A DNA stretch of 64,000 bases, from the NCBI GenBank assembly GCA_963714145.1, contig OY970235.1, positions 6,820,001 to 6,884,000 of the forward strand, given 5' to 3'. Each line of letters begins with the position of its first letter. Position 1 is the stretch's first letter. This stretch comes from JBBWZH01 sp035544115 (GTDB lineage: Bacteria; Actinomycetota; Actinomycetes; Mycobacteriales; CADCTP01). Positions 1-8,857 of the stretch are shown piece after piece. The position numbers and the translations under genes were made by a program. The notes under the pieces were generated by a model that had not been told where the DNA came from, ran no database searches, and saw nothing but the letters and a program-made list of their open reading frames with translations.

Positions 1-1758
1 GTGTTCGGCGCGCTGATCGCCGCCGGCATTCCGGTGCTGCTGGCCGGCACCGCGGTGTTCGCCGCGCTCGGGCTGCTGGACGTGGCCGGCCACTGGCTGC
101 CGATCGGGAAGACCGCGGGCTCGGTGGTGCTGCTGATCGGGATGGCCGTCGGCGTCGACTACTCGCTGTTCTACCTGCGCCGGGCCCGGGAGGAGCGGAT
201 GGCCGGCCGGGACCTGCCGACCGCGCTGCGGATCACCGCCCGGACCAGCGGCCGCGCGGTCGTGGTCTCCGGGTTGACCGTGATGGTCGCGCTGGCCGGG
301 CTGTTCCTGACCGGCGTGGACGTGTTCACCGGGCTGGCCGCCGGCACGATCATGGTGGTGGCGCTGACCGTGCTCGGCTCGGTCACGGTGCTGCCGGCGC
401 TGCTGTCCGGACTGGGGCGCTGGGTGGACCGCGGCCGGATCCCCTGGCTGGGCCGGCGCCGCACCGCCGCCGGCAACTCGCGGTTCTGGACCGCGCTGGC
501 CCGGGTGGTGGTCCGCCGGCCGCTGCTCACCGGTGGGGTGGCCGTGCTCGCGCTCGGTCTGCTCGCGCTGCCGGCCGCCGGGATGCGGCTGGGCGACCCG
601 AACACCCAGAACGAACTGCCCCGCAGCGTCCCGGCGGTGGACGCGCTGAGCCGGATCGGCGCGGCCTTCCCGGGTGACCCGGCGCCGGCGCAGGTGGTGG
701 TCAGCGGCATCCGGCCGGACGACCCGGCGCTGGCCCGCGCGGTCACCGCGCTGCGCCAGCAGGCCGAGGCGAGCGGCGGGCTGCTGCACGAGCCGATCGA
801 GGTCAACCCGCTGGCCGGTGGCCGGGTGATCATGGTGACCGTGCCGCTGGCCGGCAGCGGCACCGACGACACGTCCGGGCGGGCGCTGCGGGTGCTGCGC
901 GAGCAGGCACTGCCGACGACGCTGGGCACGGTGCCCGGGGCCAGCTACGCGGTCACCGGGCAGACCGCCGGCCAGCAGGACTTCTCGCACGCGCTGAACG
1001 GCCGCACCCCGCTGGTGTTCGGGTTCGTGCTGCTGTTCGCGTTCCTGCTGCTGGCCGTCGCGTTCCGGTCGATCGCGGTGCCGCTGGTCTCGATCGCGCT
1101 GAACCTGCTCTCGATCGGCGCCTCGTACGGGATCCTCACCCTCATCTTCCAGGACGGGCACCTGGCCGGCCTGCTCGACTTCCAGCCGTACGGCGCGATC
1201 GTCAGCTGGCTGCCGCTGTTCATGTTCACCATCCTCTTTGGACTGAGCATGGACTACCACGTGTTCATCCTGAGCCGGATCCGGGAGCTGCGGTCGGTCG
1301 GCCGGGACACCCGGACCGCGATCGTCGAGGGCGTCGGCAGCAGCGCCGGGGTGGTCAGCAGCGCCGCCGCGATCATGATCGCGGTGTTCGCCATCTTCGC
1401 CACGCTCTCGGTCACCGAGTACAAGATGGCCGGCGTCGGGATGGCGATGGCCGTGCTGGTGGACGCGACCGTGGTCCGCGGCGTGCTGCTGCCGGCGGCG
1501 ATGTCGCTGCTGGGCGAGCGGAACTGGGCCTGGCCACGTTGGCTCGGCTGGCTGCCCCGGCTGGAGCTGGACGGCATCCCCGAGGCGGACGGTCCGGCGG
1601 GTCCGGCCCTGGCGCCGGCGGCGACCGGCCAGGCCGCTGGCCAGGCCGAGTCGGCCGGGTCGGCTGAGTCGGACGGGTCGGACGGATCGGCGGAAGCGGA
1701 CGGTCGGGAGCCGGCTGGCAGCACCGAGCCTGCCGGGGAGCTGGCGCCGGCGAAGTGA
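1..1758 (+). CDS. MMPL-family RND permease, 5'-truncated by the window edge
   Basis: This is an inner-membrane exporter of the MMPL/RND class, which uses the proton gradient to move lipids or other hydrophobic molecules outward. The visible 585 residues begin inside the first transmembrane bundle, so the first helix and first extracytoplasmic loop lie before the window. A typical MMPL motif (GVDYSLFYLRR, about residues 50-60) precedes a bundle of helices. An extracytoplasmic domain follows (about 200-330), then a second bundle with the matching motif GLSMDYHVFILSRIRE near residue 415. The C-terminal 60 residues are a low-complexity Ala/Gly/Ser/Asp tail. The gene converges on the type II thioesterase gene with 24 bp between the stop codons. 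It may export the lipopeptide made next door, but it is transcribed against the cluster and that role is inference. Confidence 0.9.
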   Translation: MFGALIAAGIPVLLAGTAVFAALGLLDVAGHWLPIGKTAGSVVLLIGMAVGVDYSLFYLRRAREERMAGRDLPTALRITARTSGRAVVVSGLTVMVALAGLFLTGVDVFTGLAAGTIMVVALTVLGSVTVLPALLSGLGRWVDRGRIPWLGRRRTAAGNSRFWTALARVVVRRPLLTGGVAVLALGLLALPAAGMRLGDPNTQNELPRSVPAVDALSRIGAAFPGDPAPAQVVVSGIRPDDPALARAVTALRQQAEASGGLLHEPIEVNPLAGGRVIMVTVPLAGSGTDDTSGRALRVLREQALPTTLGTVPGASYAVTGQTAGQQDFSHALNGRTPLVFGFVLLFAFLLLAVAFRSIAVPLVSIALNLLSIGASYGILTLIFQDGHLAGLLDFQPYGAIVSWLPLFMFTILFGLSMDYHVFILSRIRELRSVGRDTRTAIVEGVGSSAGVVSSAAAIMIAVFAIFATLSVTEYKMAGVGMAMAVLVDATVVRGVLLPAAMSLLGERNWAWPRWLGWLPRLELDGIPEADGPAGPALAPAATGQAAGQAESAGSAESDGSDGSAEADGREPAGSTEPAGELAPAK

Positions 1759-1782
1759 GTGGCGGGCCGGGCGTGGGTCGGG

Positions 1783-2541
1783 TCAGCCCGACCGGCGCCC
1801 GGCCCGTACCGGCAGCCGGTCCAACAGGAAGCCGGGCAGGGTGGCCGGCACCGGCTCCAGGTAGAAATGGCCGCCCGGGAAGGCCCGTACCTCGAAGCCG
1901 GCCGCGGTGTACCCGCGCCAGCCGGCGACGTCGGCGACCGTGCAGCTGGCGTCCTCGGTGCCGACGATGGCGGTGATCGGGCAGCGCAGCGGCGGCCCGT
2001 CCGGGCACCGGTACGACTCGATCAGCCGCAGGTCGCTGCGCACCATCGGCAGGGTCAGCTCGCGCAGGTCCGGGTGCTCCAGCAGTTGGACGGAGCTGCC
2101 GCCGAGCGCGCGGAGGTAGCCGAGCAGCTCGTCGTCGCTGTGGATGGGCAGCGGGTCCGGGCGGGTGCGGGTCGGTGCCGAGCGGGCCGAGACGAACAGC
2201 CGGACCGGCTCGCGACCGGCCGCCTGCAGCCGGCGGGCCACCTCGAACCCGACCGCGGCGCCCATGCTGTGCCCGAAGAAGGCCAGCGGGCCGGTGAGTT
2301 CGGCCAGCACCGCGGCGGCGATCTCGTCGGCCAGCGGCGCCATCTGTTCGTGGCAGGGCTCGGCGTACCGGTCCTGCCGGCCGGGGTACTGCACGCCGAC
2401 CAGCTCGACCGATGCTGGCAGCAGCGCCGGCCAGCCGCGGAACGTGGTGACGCTGCCGCCGGCATGCGGGAAGCAGACCAGCCGCAGACCGGCCCCGGGG
2501 CGCGGGGCGAAGCAGCGGAACCAGCCGGCACTGGTGGTCAT
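1783..2541 (-). CDS. Type II (editing) thioesterase
   Basis: This is a stand-alone alpha/beta-hydrolase that removes wrong or stalled acyl groups from NRPS carrier domains. At 252 aa it has the usual type II length. The nucleophile motif is GHSMG near residue 92. The acid lies in GTEDAS and the catalytic His in GGHFYL near the C-terminus. The start is the ATG at 2541, which overlaps the TGA of the SARP gene by one base (TGATG), so the two genes are translationally coupled. It is the last gene of the minus-strand cluster. It is the only conventional thioesterase in the window, because NRPS 2 ends in a beta-lactamase-fold domain instead. Confidence 0.92.
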   Translation of the reverse strand: MTTSAGWFRCFAPRPGAGLRLVCFPHAGGSVTTFRGWPALLPASVELVGVQYPGRQDRYAEPCHEQMAPLADEIAAAVLAELTGPLAFFGHSMGAAVGFEVARRLQAAGREPVRLFVSARSAPTRTRPDPLPIHSDDELLGYLRALGGSSVQLLEHPDLRELTLPMVRSDLRLIESYRCPDGPPLRCPITAIVGTEDASCTVADVAGWRGYTAAGFEVRAFPGGHFYLEPVPATLPGFLLDRLPVRAGRRSG

Positions 2542-4382
2542 CAGCAGGCCTCCGCGACCGGGCCGGCCCAGCGGCACAGGGCCCGGTCCAGCGCCGCGTG
2601 CCGGGCCACCGCGGTCTCCTCCGCCGCGGCCCGCTCCAGCGCCAGCGGCCGGACCAGGCAGTGGAAGGCATACCGGGCCTGGCCGGGCGCGGCGGCGAAC
2701 GGTTGCGCCGCGAGCAGCCTGGCGTCCACCAGTTGCTCGATCAGGTCGTGCGCGGCGCCGAGCGTCAGGTCCAGCGCGACCGCAGCGGTCCAGAGCCCGA
2801 ACTGGGGCGCGTCCAGCAGCGCCAGCAGCCGGAACGCCCGTTGCGCGGCCGGGACGAGGCCGCGGTAGCTGGGTTCCAGCCGGGCCCGGACCTGCAGGTC
2901 GGCCAGCCGTAGCTCGTCCAGCCGGTGCCGCGGGTCGGCGAGCCGGTCGGCCAGCTGCCGGATCCGCCAGTGTGGCTTGGCAGCCAGCCGACCGGCGGCG
3001 ACCCGGATGCCGAGCGGCAGGTAGCCGCAGAGCCGGACCAGCCGCTGGGCCGCGTCCGGCTCGGCCTCGACCCGGCCCGGGCCGGCGACCCGGGCCAGCA
3101 GTTCCACCGCCGGCGCCGGATCGAAGACGGCCAGGTCGATCGCCGGGACGCCCTCCAGCGCGGTCAGCCGGGACCGGCTGGTGAGCAGCGCGGCGCAGCC
3201 CGGACCGCCCGGCAGCAGCGGCCGGACCTGTGCCTCGGTGACCGCGTCGTCCAGCAGCACCAGCACCCGGTGCCCGGCGAGCCGGCTGTGGTAGAGCCGG
3301 CGGCGCTCGTCCAGGCCGGGCGGGATCGCGGTCGGGGGCACCCCGAGCGACCGCAGCGCCCGGCGCAGCGCTTCGGCCGGGGTGGCGTCGCCGAGCTCGA
3401 CCTGCAACTGGCCGTCCGGGTAGTGCTGGCGGAGCAGATGCGCGGCGTGCACGGCCAGCGCGGTCTTGCCGATGCCGGGCATGCCGGCCAGCACCGCGAT
3501 GGCCGGCCGGCGCTGGCCCGGCCGCGGGGTGAGCAGGTCGACCAGCCGCGCGGTCTCGTTGTCCCGGCCGGTGAAGTCGGCGATATCGGCAGCCAGGGAC
3601 GGTGGCGCGGCGGCCGGTATCGCCGCCGGTGCGGTCGCCGGGCGGTCCAGCCCGGGGTCGCTGGCCAGCAGCCGGTTGTGCAGCCGCTGCAGCTCGCCGC
3701 CCGGGTCCAGGCCGAGCTCGGTGGCCAGCATCCGCCGGTAGTCCTGGTACGCGGCGAGCGCGTCGGCGGTCCGGCCGCAGCGGTGCAGCCCGATCATCAG
3801 CTGCGCGCGCAGCCGCTCCAGGGCCGGGTGCGCGGCGACCAACCCGGTCAGCTCGGCGACCAGCGCGGTGTGCCGGCCCAGGGCCATCTCGGCCTCGACC
3901 CGGTCGGCCAGCGCGGCCAGCCGGGCCTCCTCCAGCCAGGGCAGCTCGGCCGCGGCGAGCAGGTCGGTGACGCCGGCCAGCGCGGGGCCGCGCCAGAGCG
4001 CGGCGGCCGCCTGCAGCGCGGCGGCGGCGGACTCGGCCCGGCCGGCGGTCAGATCCGCCCGGCCCTGCCTGGACAGCCGATCGAACTCGGCGAGGTCCAC
4101 CCGGCTGGCGGGCACCCGCAGCAGATAACCGGGCCGGCGCCGGACGATCTCGGCCGCCGCGCCGAGCCGCTGCCGCAGCCGGGATACGTACGTCTGGATC
4201 TGCGCGCTCGCGGTGGCCGGCGGGTCGTCGCCCCAGAGCATCGCGGCCAGCCGGCCGTCGGACACCATCCGGCCGCGGGACAGCAGCAGCATCGCCAACA
4301 CGGTGCGCGGCTTCGCGCCGCCGACATCGACCGGCCCGGTCGAGGCGCGTACCTCGACCGGGCCCAGTAGCCGGAACTCCAT
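2541..4382 (-). CDS. SARP/AfsR-type transcriptional activator (wHTH-BTAD-NB-ARC)
   Basis: This is a cluster-situated activator of the Streptomyces antibiotic regulatory protein class. Of 613 aa, residues 1-95 form an OmpR-like winged helix (starting MEFRLLGPVEV), and about 100-245 a bacterial transcriptional activator domain. From about 300 there is an NB-ARC-like ATPase with P-loop GMPGIGKTAL and a Walker B-like LVLLDD. The tetratricopeptide tail of full-length AfsR is missing. The reading frame is open further upstream, but the ATG at 4382 follows an AAGGGGG ribosome-binding site and begins the conserved domain, so I chose it. The 210 bp before it (4383-4592) separates it from the dioxygenase genes and may carry its own promoter. 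It is coupled to the thioesterase gene. Activation of the cluster promoters is inferred from the family and location. Confidence 0.9.
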   Translation of the reverse strand: MEFRLLGPVEVRASTGPVDVGGAKPRTVLAMLLLSRGRMVSDGRLAAMLWGDDPPATASAQIQTYVSRLRQRLGAAAEIVRRRPGYLLRVPASRVDLAEFDRLSRQGRADLTAGRAESAAAALQAAAALWRGPALAGVTDLLAAAELPWLEEARLAALADRVEAEMALGRHTALVAELTGLVAAHPALERLRAQLMIGLHRCGRTADALAAYQDYRRMLATELGLDPGGELQRLHNRLLASDPGLDRPATAPAAIPAAAPPSLAADIADFTGRDNETARLVDLLTPRPGQRRPAIAVLAGMPGIGKTALAVHAAHLLRQHYPDGQLQVELGDATPAEALRRALRSLGVPPTAIPPGLDERRRLYHSRLAGHRVLVLLDDAVTEAQVRPLLPGGPGCAALLTSRSRLTALEGVPAIDLAVFDPAPAVELLARVAGPGRVEAEPDAAQRLVRLCGYLPLGIRVAAGRLAAKPHWRIRQLADRLADPRHRLDELRLADLQVRARLEPSYRGLVPAAQRAFRLLALLDAPQFGLWTAAVALDLTLGAAHDLIEQLVDARLLAAQPFAAAPGQARYAFHCLVRPLALERAAAEETAVARHAALDRALCRWAGPVAEAC

Positions 4383-4592
4383 GCATCCCCCTTGATGACC
4401 GATCCCGAGGATAGGAGCGGTCGCTGGGGAATGCCCTGGATCGAGCGGTTGTCTGCCCGGAAGGCCCGAAGCTGGTGCTGAACGGCTAGCTGGGCCCAAC
4501 CGATGTATTTGCGGCAATGGGCCTTGATACATCAACCGGAATGCCAGCAGATGTCGCCTACCGATACTGGCCGGCCTGGCTGGCCGGCTCAG

Positions 4593-5546
4593 CTAGCCGA
4601 CCGGGGCGAGGGAGCGGGCGGCGGTGGACAGCTCGGCCATCGCGACGGCGATCCGGCGCGGGCCGGTGAACGGCTCCCGGCCGTGCGCCGCCAGCATGTT
4701 GTCCACCACCAGGATGTCGTGCCGGGCCCAGTCGAACCGCACCGACGCGGCCCGGTAGCACGCCCGCAGGTGCGCGATCACGTCGTCCGGGATCCGGCCG
4801 CCGTCGCCGTAGAACGTGTTGCTGGGTAGGTCCTCGTCCTCGAAGATCTCCCGCAGTCCGGTGTGGACATCCGTCGGCAGCGTGGTCACGTGGAAGAACG
4901 TCGCGTGGTTGAACCAGACGGTGGCGCCGGTGCCGGGGTGGGTGTGCACCGGCTCGCGGATCGCCCTGGTGCGCAAGCCGTCGGTGCCGCGCCATTCCAG
5001 CTCGATGCCGTTCCGGGCGCAGTACCCGGCCACCTCGGCCCGGTCCTCGGTGTTGAAGACGTGCCGCCAGGAAACCCCGAACCCGTCGTGGAAGTTGCGT
5101 ACCACCATCCACTTGCGGCGGGTGAATTCGGCCCGCACGGACGGGTCGATCGACCGGTACACCTGGCGGATGTCGGCCAGCGGGGTGGCGCCGAGCGTGT
5201 CCGGCGGCTGGGCGCAGTAGAAGTACAGGGTCAGCGGCCAGGCCGCCTGGTAGGAGTTCTCGTTGTGCAGGAAGATCTCCTCGTCCGGCGGGTAGTCGGT
5301 GGACGTGTAGACCTGCCCCTTGATCGTGCTGCGCGGCGACGACCGCTCGGAGTAGGTCAGCGGCGCGCCGGACAGCGTGCGCACCGTCCGGTCCAGGCCG
5401 TCCACACCGTCCACGTCGAAACCACGCAGCAGCACCGCCCCGTGCCGCTGCAGCAGTTGCCGGATGCGCGGCCGTTCGGTCGCCAGGAACTCGTCGAGCC
5501 CGGTGCCGGTGCTGGTCAGCACCGCCGGCAATGGCAGGTCGGTCAT
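4593..5546 (-). CDS. Fe(II)/2-oxoglutarate dioxygenase, TauD/SyrP-like amino-acid hydroxylase (copy 1)
   Basis: This is a non-heme iron oxygenase of the TauD/TfdA-clavaminate synthase superfamily. NRPS-linked members such as SyrP, AsnO and KtzO/KtzP hydroxylate an amino acid at the beta carbon, free or on a carrier domain. Of 317 aa, the first metal ligands are seen as HNENSY (HxE rather than the HxD of TauD). The distal His lies in AAHGREPF, followed by the 2-oxoglutarate-binding Arg in TGPRR. The ATG at 5546 starts the conserved protein; the longer open frame upstream is out of register with the neighbouring gene. It lies 5 bp after the second copy, in one transcription unit. The target is not known; the Asn-like modules of the NRPS are the obvious candidates. 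Confidence 0.88.
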   Translation of the reverse strand: MTDLPLPAVLTSTGTGLDEFLATERPRIRQLLQRHGAVLLRGFDVDGVDGLDRTVRTLSGAPLTYSERSSPRSTIKGQVYTSTDYPPDEEIFLHNENSYQAAWPLTLYFYCAQPPDTLGATPLADIRQVYRSIDPSVRAEFTRRKWMVVRNFHDGFGVSWRHVFNTEDRAEVAGYCARNGIELEWRGTDGLRTRAIREPVHTHPGTGATVWFNHATFFHVTTLPTDVHTGLREIFEDEDLPSNTFYGDGGRIPDDVIAHLRACYRAASVRFDWARHDILVVDNMLAAHGREPFTGPRRIAVAMAELSTAARSLAPVG

Positions 5547-5551
5547 GCCGC

Positions 5552-6496
5552 TCACCCCTGGTCGGACATCGCGACGAGCACCCGGCGCTGGCCGGTGAAC
5601 GGTCGCCGGCCGTGCCCGACCAGGATGTTGTCGATCAGCAGCAGGTCGCCGGCCTGCCAGGGCACGTCGACGGCGTGGTCCAGACCACGGTCGCGGACCT
5701 GCAGCACGTACTCGGCCGGGATCGGGGCGCCGTCGGCGAAGGTGACCGACTGTGGCAGGTCGTCGGCCGGGATCAGCCGGGCCAGCGCCTTCGCGGTCTC
5801 GTCGCCGAGCCCGGCCGGGTGCCACTGGTCAGCCTGGTTGAACCAGACCTCGACGCCGGTCACCGGGTGCCGGGTGGTGGCCGGCCGGTGCTGGATGACC
5901 TTCAGACCGCCGTCCGGGTACCACTTCCAGTCGGCGCCGGCGCCGCGCAGGAACTCCTCGACCCGGTCGCGCTCGTCGGTCTCGAAGGTGGCCTGCCAGC
6001 TCTTGCCGAGACCGCGACCGCTGTGCAGGTTCTGCACGTAGCGGATGCCGCCGGCGAACGCCGCGCGCAGCTGCGGGTCGAGCGATTCCAGCCAGAGCGC
6101 GGCATCCACCACCGGGGTTGCGCCGCCGGTGGCCGCGGCGCGCTCGCAGAAGAACGCCAACCGGGACGGCCACTGGTGGGCGTACGAGAGCTCGTTGTGC
6201 ATCGAGATCGTGTACTCCGGCGGGTACTCGGTCGACGTGTAGACGTTCTTGCCGACCTTCGTCCGCGGCGAGTTGCCGTGCACGTACGGCAGCCGGTTGG
6301 GCAGCAGCAGGTCCAGCACGCCGTCGAGGGTCGTCGCGGTGACCGCGAAGTCGCGGAACACCAGCGCCTTCCGCTCGACCAGCAGCCCGGTCAGGTCAAC
6401 AGTGCGCAGGTAGTCGACCAGGCCGTCCGGGCCGGGTGCGGCCCCGGTACTGCCCGGGCTGATCTCCATCGGCCTCCAGGCCGGCCGACCGTCCAT
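5552..6496 (-). CDS. Fe(II)/2-oxoglutarate dioxygenase, TauD/SyrP-like amino-acid hydroxylase (copy 2)
   Basis: A second, clearly diverged paralogue of 314 aa from the same superfamily. Metal ligands are HNELSY (HxE) and the distal His in VGHGRRPF, with the 2-oxoglutarate Arg in TGQRR. Copies 1 and 2 share the layout YTSTxYPPxxxIxxHNExSY but differ across the substrate lid, so they probably do not have identical substrates or stereochemistry. The kutzneride pathway has a pair of this kind (KtzO and KtzP), in which each enzyme makes a different hydroxyglutamate diastereomer; whether the same split applies here is speculation. The ATG at 6496 follows a GGGGG stretch. A 61-bp gap separates the gene from the MFS exporter gene. 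Confidence 0.88.
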   Translation of the reverse strand: MDGRPAWRPMEISPGSTGAAPGPDGLVDYLRTVDLTGLLVERKALVFRDFAVTATTLDGVLDLLLPNRLPYVHGNSPRTKVGKNVYTSTEYPPEYTISMHNELSYAHQWPSRLAFFCERAAATGGATPVVDAALWLESLDPQLRAAFAGGIRYVQNLHSGRGLGKSWQATFETDERDRVEEFLRGAGADWKWYPDGGLKVIQHRPATTRHPVTGVEVWFNQADQWHPAGLGDETAKALARLIPADDLPQSVTFADGAPIPAEYVLQVRDRGLDHAVDVPWQAGDLLLIDNILVGHGRRPFTGQRRVLVAMSDQG

Positions 6497-6557
6497 TGTG
6501 TACCCCCTCGGTGCGCTCCGGCTGCGGCCGGATTTCCCACCAATATCGCTCGGATCC

Positions 6558-7892
6558 CTATATTTCTTCGATAGTCCCGCTGGTCGCCCGACCCTCGGCC
6601 CGGACGGCCGGGCTGGTCGCGGCCAGCACGGCCAGCGCGACCATCACCGCGCCGGCACCGAGCACGGTGTGGCCGACGCCCAGGTGGTCGAGCAGGATGC
6701 CGGCGGACAGCACGCCGAGCGAGTTCGCGCCGGACGCGAGCAGTGTGGACACGCTGGCCACCCGGCCCTGCAACTCGTCCGGCGTGATCCGGACCTGGTA
6801 GACGCTGGCCGCCACGTTCAGCACCCCGCCCACGTAGGCCATCCCGGCGAAGATCAGCCCCAACGCGACCGGACCGTGCACCAGCGCGACCGCCGGCATC
6901 AGCACCGCCCAGCTGGCGGTGGCACCCACCGCGAGCGCGTACAGGCTGAGCCGGCGCATCCAGCGGTCGGCGGTGAGCGCGCCGATCATCCCGCCGATGC
7001 CGGCCGCCGTGAGGATCAGCCCGATCGCGATGGCGGGCCGGTGCTGCCGGTGCATGATCACCAACAGGGCCAGCGCCATGATCTGGAACAGCACGTTGGT
7101 GCCGGCGATGATGCCGGCCGCCGCCCGCAGGAACCGCTGCCGCCAGACCCAGGCGATACCCTCGGCGATCTCGGTACGCAGCCGGCGCCGCACCGGCTGC
7201 CGCGCGGTCTGGAACTCCTGCTTGATCAGCAGCAGCAGTACCAGCGCGACCGCGTGGGTGACCGCGGTGAAGGCGAACGGCAGCGCGCGGGTCGCGGTGA
7301 ACAGCATGGTGCCGACCGGCTGGCCGAGCAGCCCGGCCGCCTGCCCGCGCGCCTCGTTCCGGGACATCGCCGCCGGCAGGTGCTCGACCGGCACCACGTT
7401 GCGGACGGCGGCCCGCTCGGCCAGCCGGTAGGCGATCGTGCCGCTGCCCTCGATGAACGCGACCGCCATCACGTGCGGCAGCCAGAGGTGGCCGGCGGCG
7501 AGCGCGGCGACCAGGCTGCCGACCGCGAGGCAGCCGGCGATGTCGACGCCGATCATCAGCCGGCGCCGGTTCACCCGGTCGACCAGCACCCCGACCGGCA
7601 GCTGCACCAGCAGCTGAGGCAACTGCGCGGCGAAGCCGACCAGCCCGGCGGCGGTGGCCGACCCGGTCTGCCAGAGCACCAGCAGCGGGTAGGCGATCGC
7701 GCTGACCCGGACGCCGAGGACGGAGACGCCGGCGCCGGTCCAGAGCAGCAGGAAGGTGCGGTTGCCGCGCAGCGGTTTTCCGGCCGGCTTCCCGGCCGGT
7801 TTGCCGGCCGGTTCCCCGGCTACCTTCCCGGCGGGCTTGCCGGCCGGCTTGCCGGCCTCCTCCGCCGCGACGTCGTGGGTCGGCTGCCTCAT
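6558..7892 (-). CDS. Major facilitator superfamily exporter
   Basis: A polytopic inner-membrane transporter of 444 aa with about twelve predicted hydrophobic segments, resembling the MFS_3 (enterobactin exporter-like) group. The first segment starts near residue 48 (FLLLWTGAGVSVLG), and the last strongly hydrophobic stretch is near the C-terminus (AVMVALAVLAATSP). The first 42 residues are a cytoplasmic tail of repeated AGKP units, apparently a tandem DNA expansion and not part of the fold. The start overlaps the carbamoyltransferase stop by 4 bp (ATGA), so it is translated with the biosynthetic genes. Export of the finished lipopeptide, and possibly self-resistance, is the likely role by position. 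Confidence 0.9.
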   Translation of the reverse strand: MRQPTHDVAAEEAGKPAGKPAGKVAGEPAGKPAGKPAGKPLRGNRTFLLLWTGAGVSVLGVRVSAIAYPLLVLWQTGSATAAGLVGFAAQLPQLLVQLPVGVLVDRVNRRRLMIGVDIAGCLAVGSLVAALAAGHLWLPHVMAVAFIEGSGTIAYRLAERAAVRNVVPVEHLPAAMSRNEARGQAAGLLGQPVGTMLFTATRALPFAFTAVTHAVALVLLLLIKQEFQTARQPVRRRLRTEIAEGIAWVWRQRFLRAAAGIIAGTNVLFQIMALALLVIMHRQHRPAIAIGLILTAAGIGGMIGALTADRWMRRLSLYALAVGATASWAVLMPAVALVHGPVALGLIFAGMAYVGGVLNVAASVYQVRITPDELQGRVASVSTLLASGANSLGVLSAGILLDHLGVGHTVLGAGAVMVALAVLAATSPAVRAEGRATSGTIEEI

Positions 7893-8851
7893 CGGGCCGC
7901 CACCGCTTCTCTGTCCACTATGGATGCTCCGGACCGGCAGTACTCGAGCACGGCCATCGCGCTGGTCAGCTTGTTCCCGGCCTGGTCGAAGGCGATGCTG
8001 ACCGGGCCGTCCAGCACCTCGGCGGTGACCTCCTCGCCCCGGTGCGCCGGTAGGTCATGCATGAACAGCGCGTCCGGGCAGTCCCGCCAGATGCCGGCGT
8101 GCACCTGGAACGGCGCGAACACCGCCCGCCAGTTCGGGTCGGGCTTGCTGGTGCCGGTGGTCTGCCAGCGGGTGGTGTAGACCACCTGCGCCGCGCGCGG
8201 CAGGCCAGCCATGTCGTGCCGCTCGATCAGGGTGGCGCCGGTGCGGCCGGCCTGCGCACCGGCCCGCTCCAGGATCGGCTGCTCGAGGCCGTACCCGGGC
8301 GGGGTGCGCAACTCCAGCCGGCTGCCCGGCAGCCGGGTCAGTGCCAGCGCCAGCGCCGCCGCGGTGTTGTTGCCCTCGCCGACGTACAGCACGTTGAGGT
8401 CGTCGAGGCGGCCGAACCGCTGCAGCATCGTGGTCAGGTCGGCCAGCGCCTGGGTCGGGTGTTCGTCCTGGGTCATCGCGTTGACCACAGCCATCCGCGG
8501 CTGGTCGGCCAGTGCCCGCAACTCGGCCGGGTCGGCCGAGGTACGGGCCACCAGCACGTCCAGCATCCGGGAGAACACCTGGCCGGTGTCCTCGATGGTC
8601 TCGCCGGTGTTGGTCTGCAGGTCGTTCGGGCCGAACGTGACTATCTGCGCACCGAGCCGGACCGCTCCGACGGAAAAGGCGGTTCTGGTCCGGGTGGAGG
8701 TCTTGCGGAAGTAGACGCCGACCACGTCACCGCTGAGTGGCTGGTCGATCGGGCTCCGCTGCCGCAACGCGGTCGCGAACTCGGCCGCCCGCCGCGGGAT
8801 CGCTCGCAGGTCGCCGTCGGTCAGGTCGTCGATCGAGATCAGATGCCGCAT
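7889..8851 (-). CDS. Atypical ornithine/aspartate carbamoyltransferase-family enzyme, probably acting on 2,3-diaminopropionate
   Basis: This 320-aa protein belongs to the transcarbamylase family. The carbamoyl-phosphate loop is present as STRTRT (near residue 52) and the second phosphate motif as HPTQ (near 132). The parts that choose the amino-acid acceptor are altered. The HCLP motif of ornithine transcarbamylase reads HDLPAHRGEE here, and the ornithine-binding SMG loop is replaced by YTTRWQTTG. A different amine acceptor is therefore likely. Because the cluster makes 2,3-diaminopropionate (the SbnA/SbnB pair), beta-ureidoalanine is the natural candidate product, by analogy with the carbamoyltransferases of viomycin and capreomycin biosynthesis. 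The gene sits 6 bp after NRPS 2 and overlaps the MFS gene by 4 bp. Involvement in arginine biosynthesis is unlikely given the context and motifs. Confidence 0.85.
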   Translation of the reverse strand: MRHLISIDDLTDGDLRAIPRRAAEFATALRQRSPIDQPLSGDVVGVYFRKTSTRTRTAFSVGAVRLGAQIVTFGPNDLQTNTGETIEDTGQVFSRMLDVLVARTSADPAELRALADQPRMAVVNAMTQDEHPTQALADLTTMLQRFGRLDDLNVLYVGEGNNTAAALALALTRLPGSRLELRTPPGYGLEQPILERAGAQAGRTGATLIERHDMAGLPRAAQVVYTTRWQTTGTSKPDPNWRAVFAPFQVHAGIWRDCPDALFMHDLPAHRGEEVTAEVLDGPVSIAFDQAGNKLTSAMAVLEYCRSGASIVDREAVAAR

Positions 8852-8857
8852 CGCCGG

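Noticed and set aside
7889..8851. Ordinary anabolic ornithine carbamoyltransferase (ArgF)
   Set aside because: HCLP and SMG acceptor motifs are altered and the gene is embedded in the NRPS operon, not among arginine genes.
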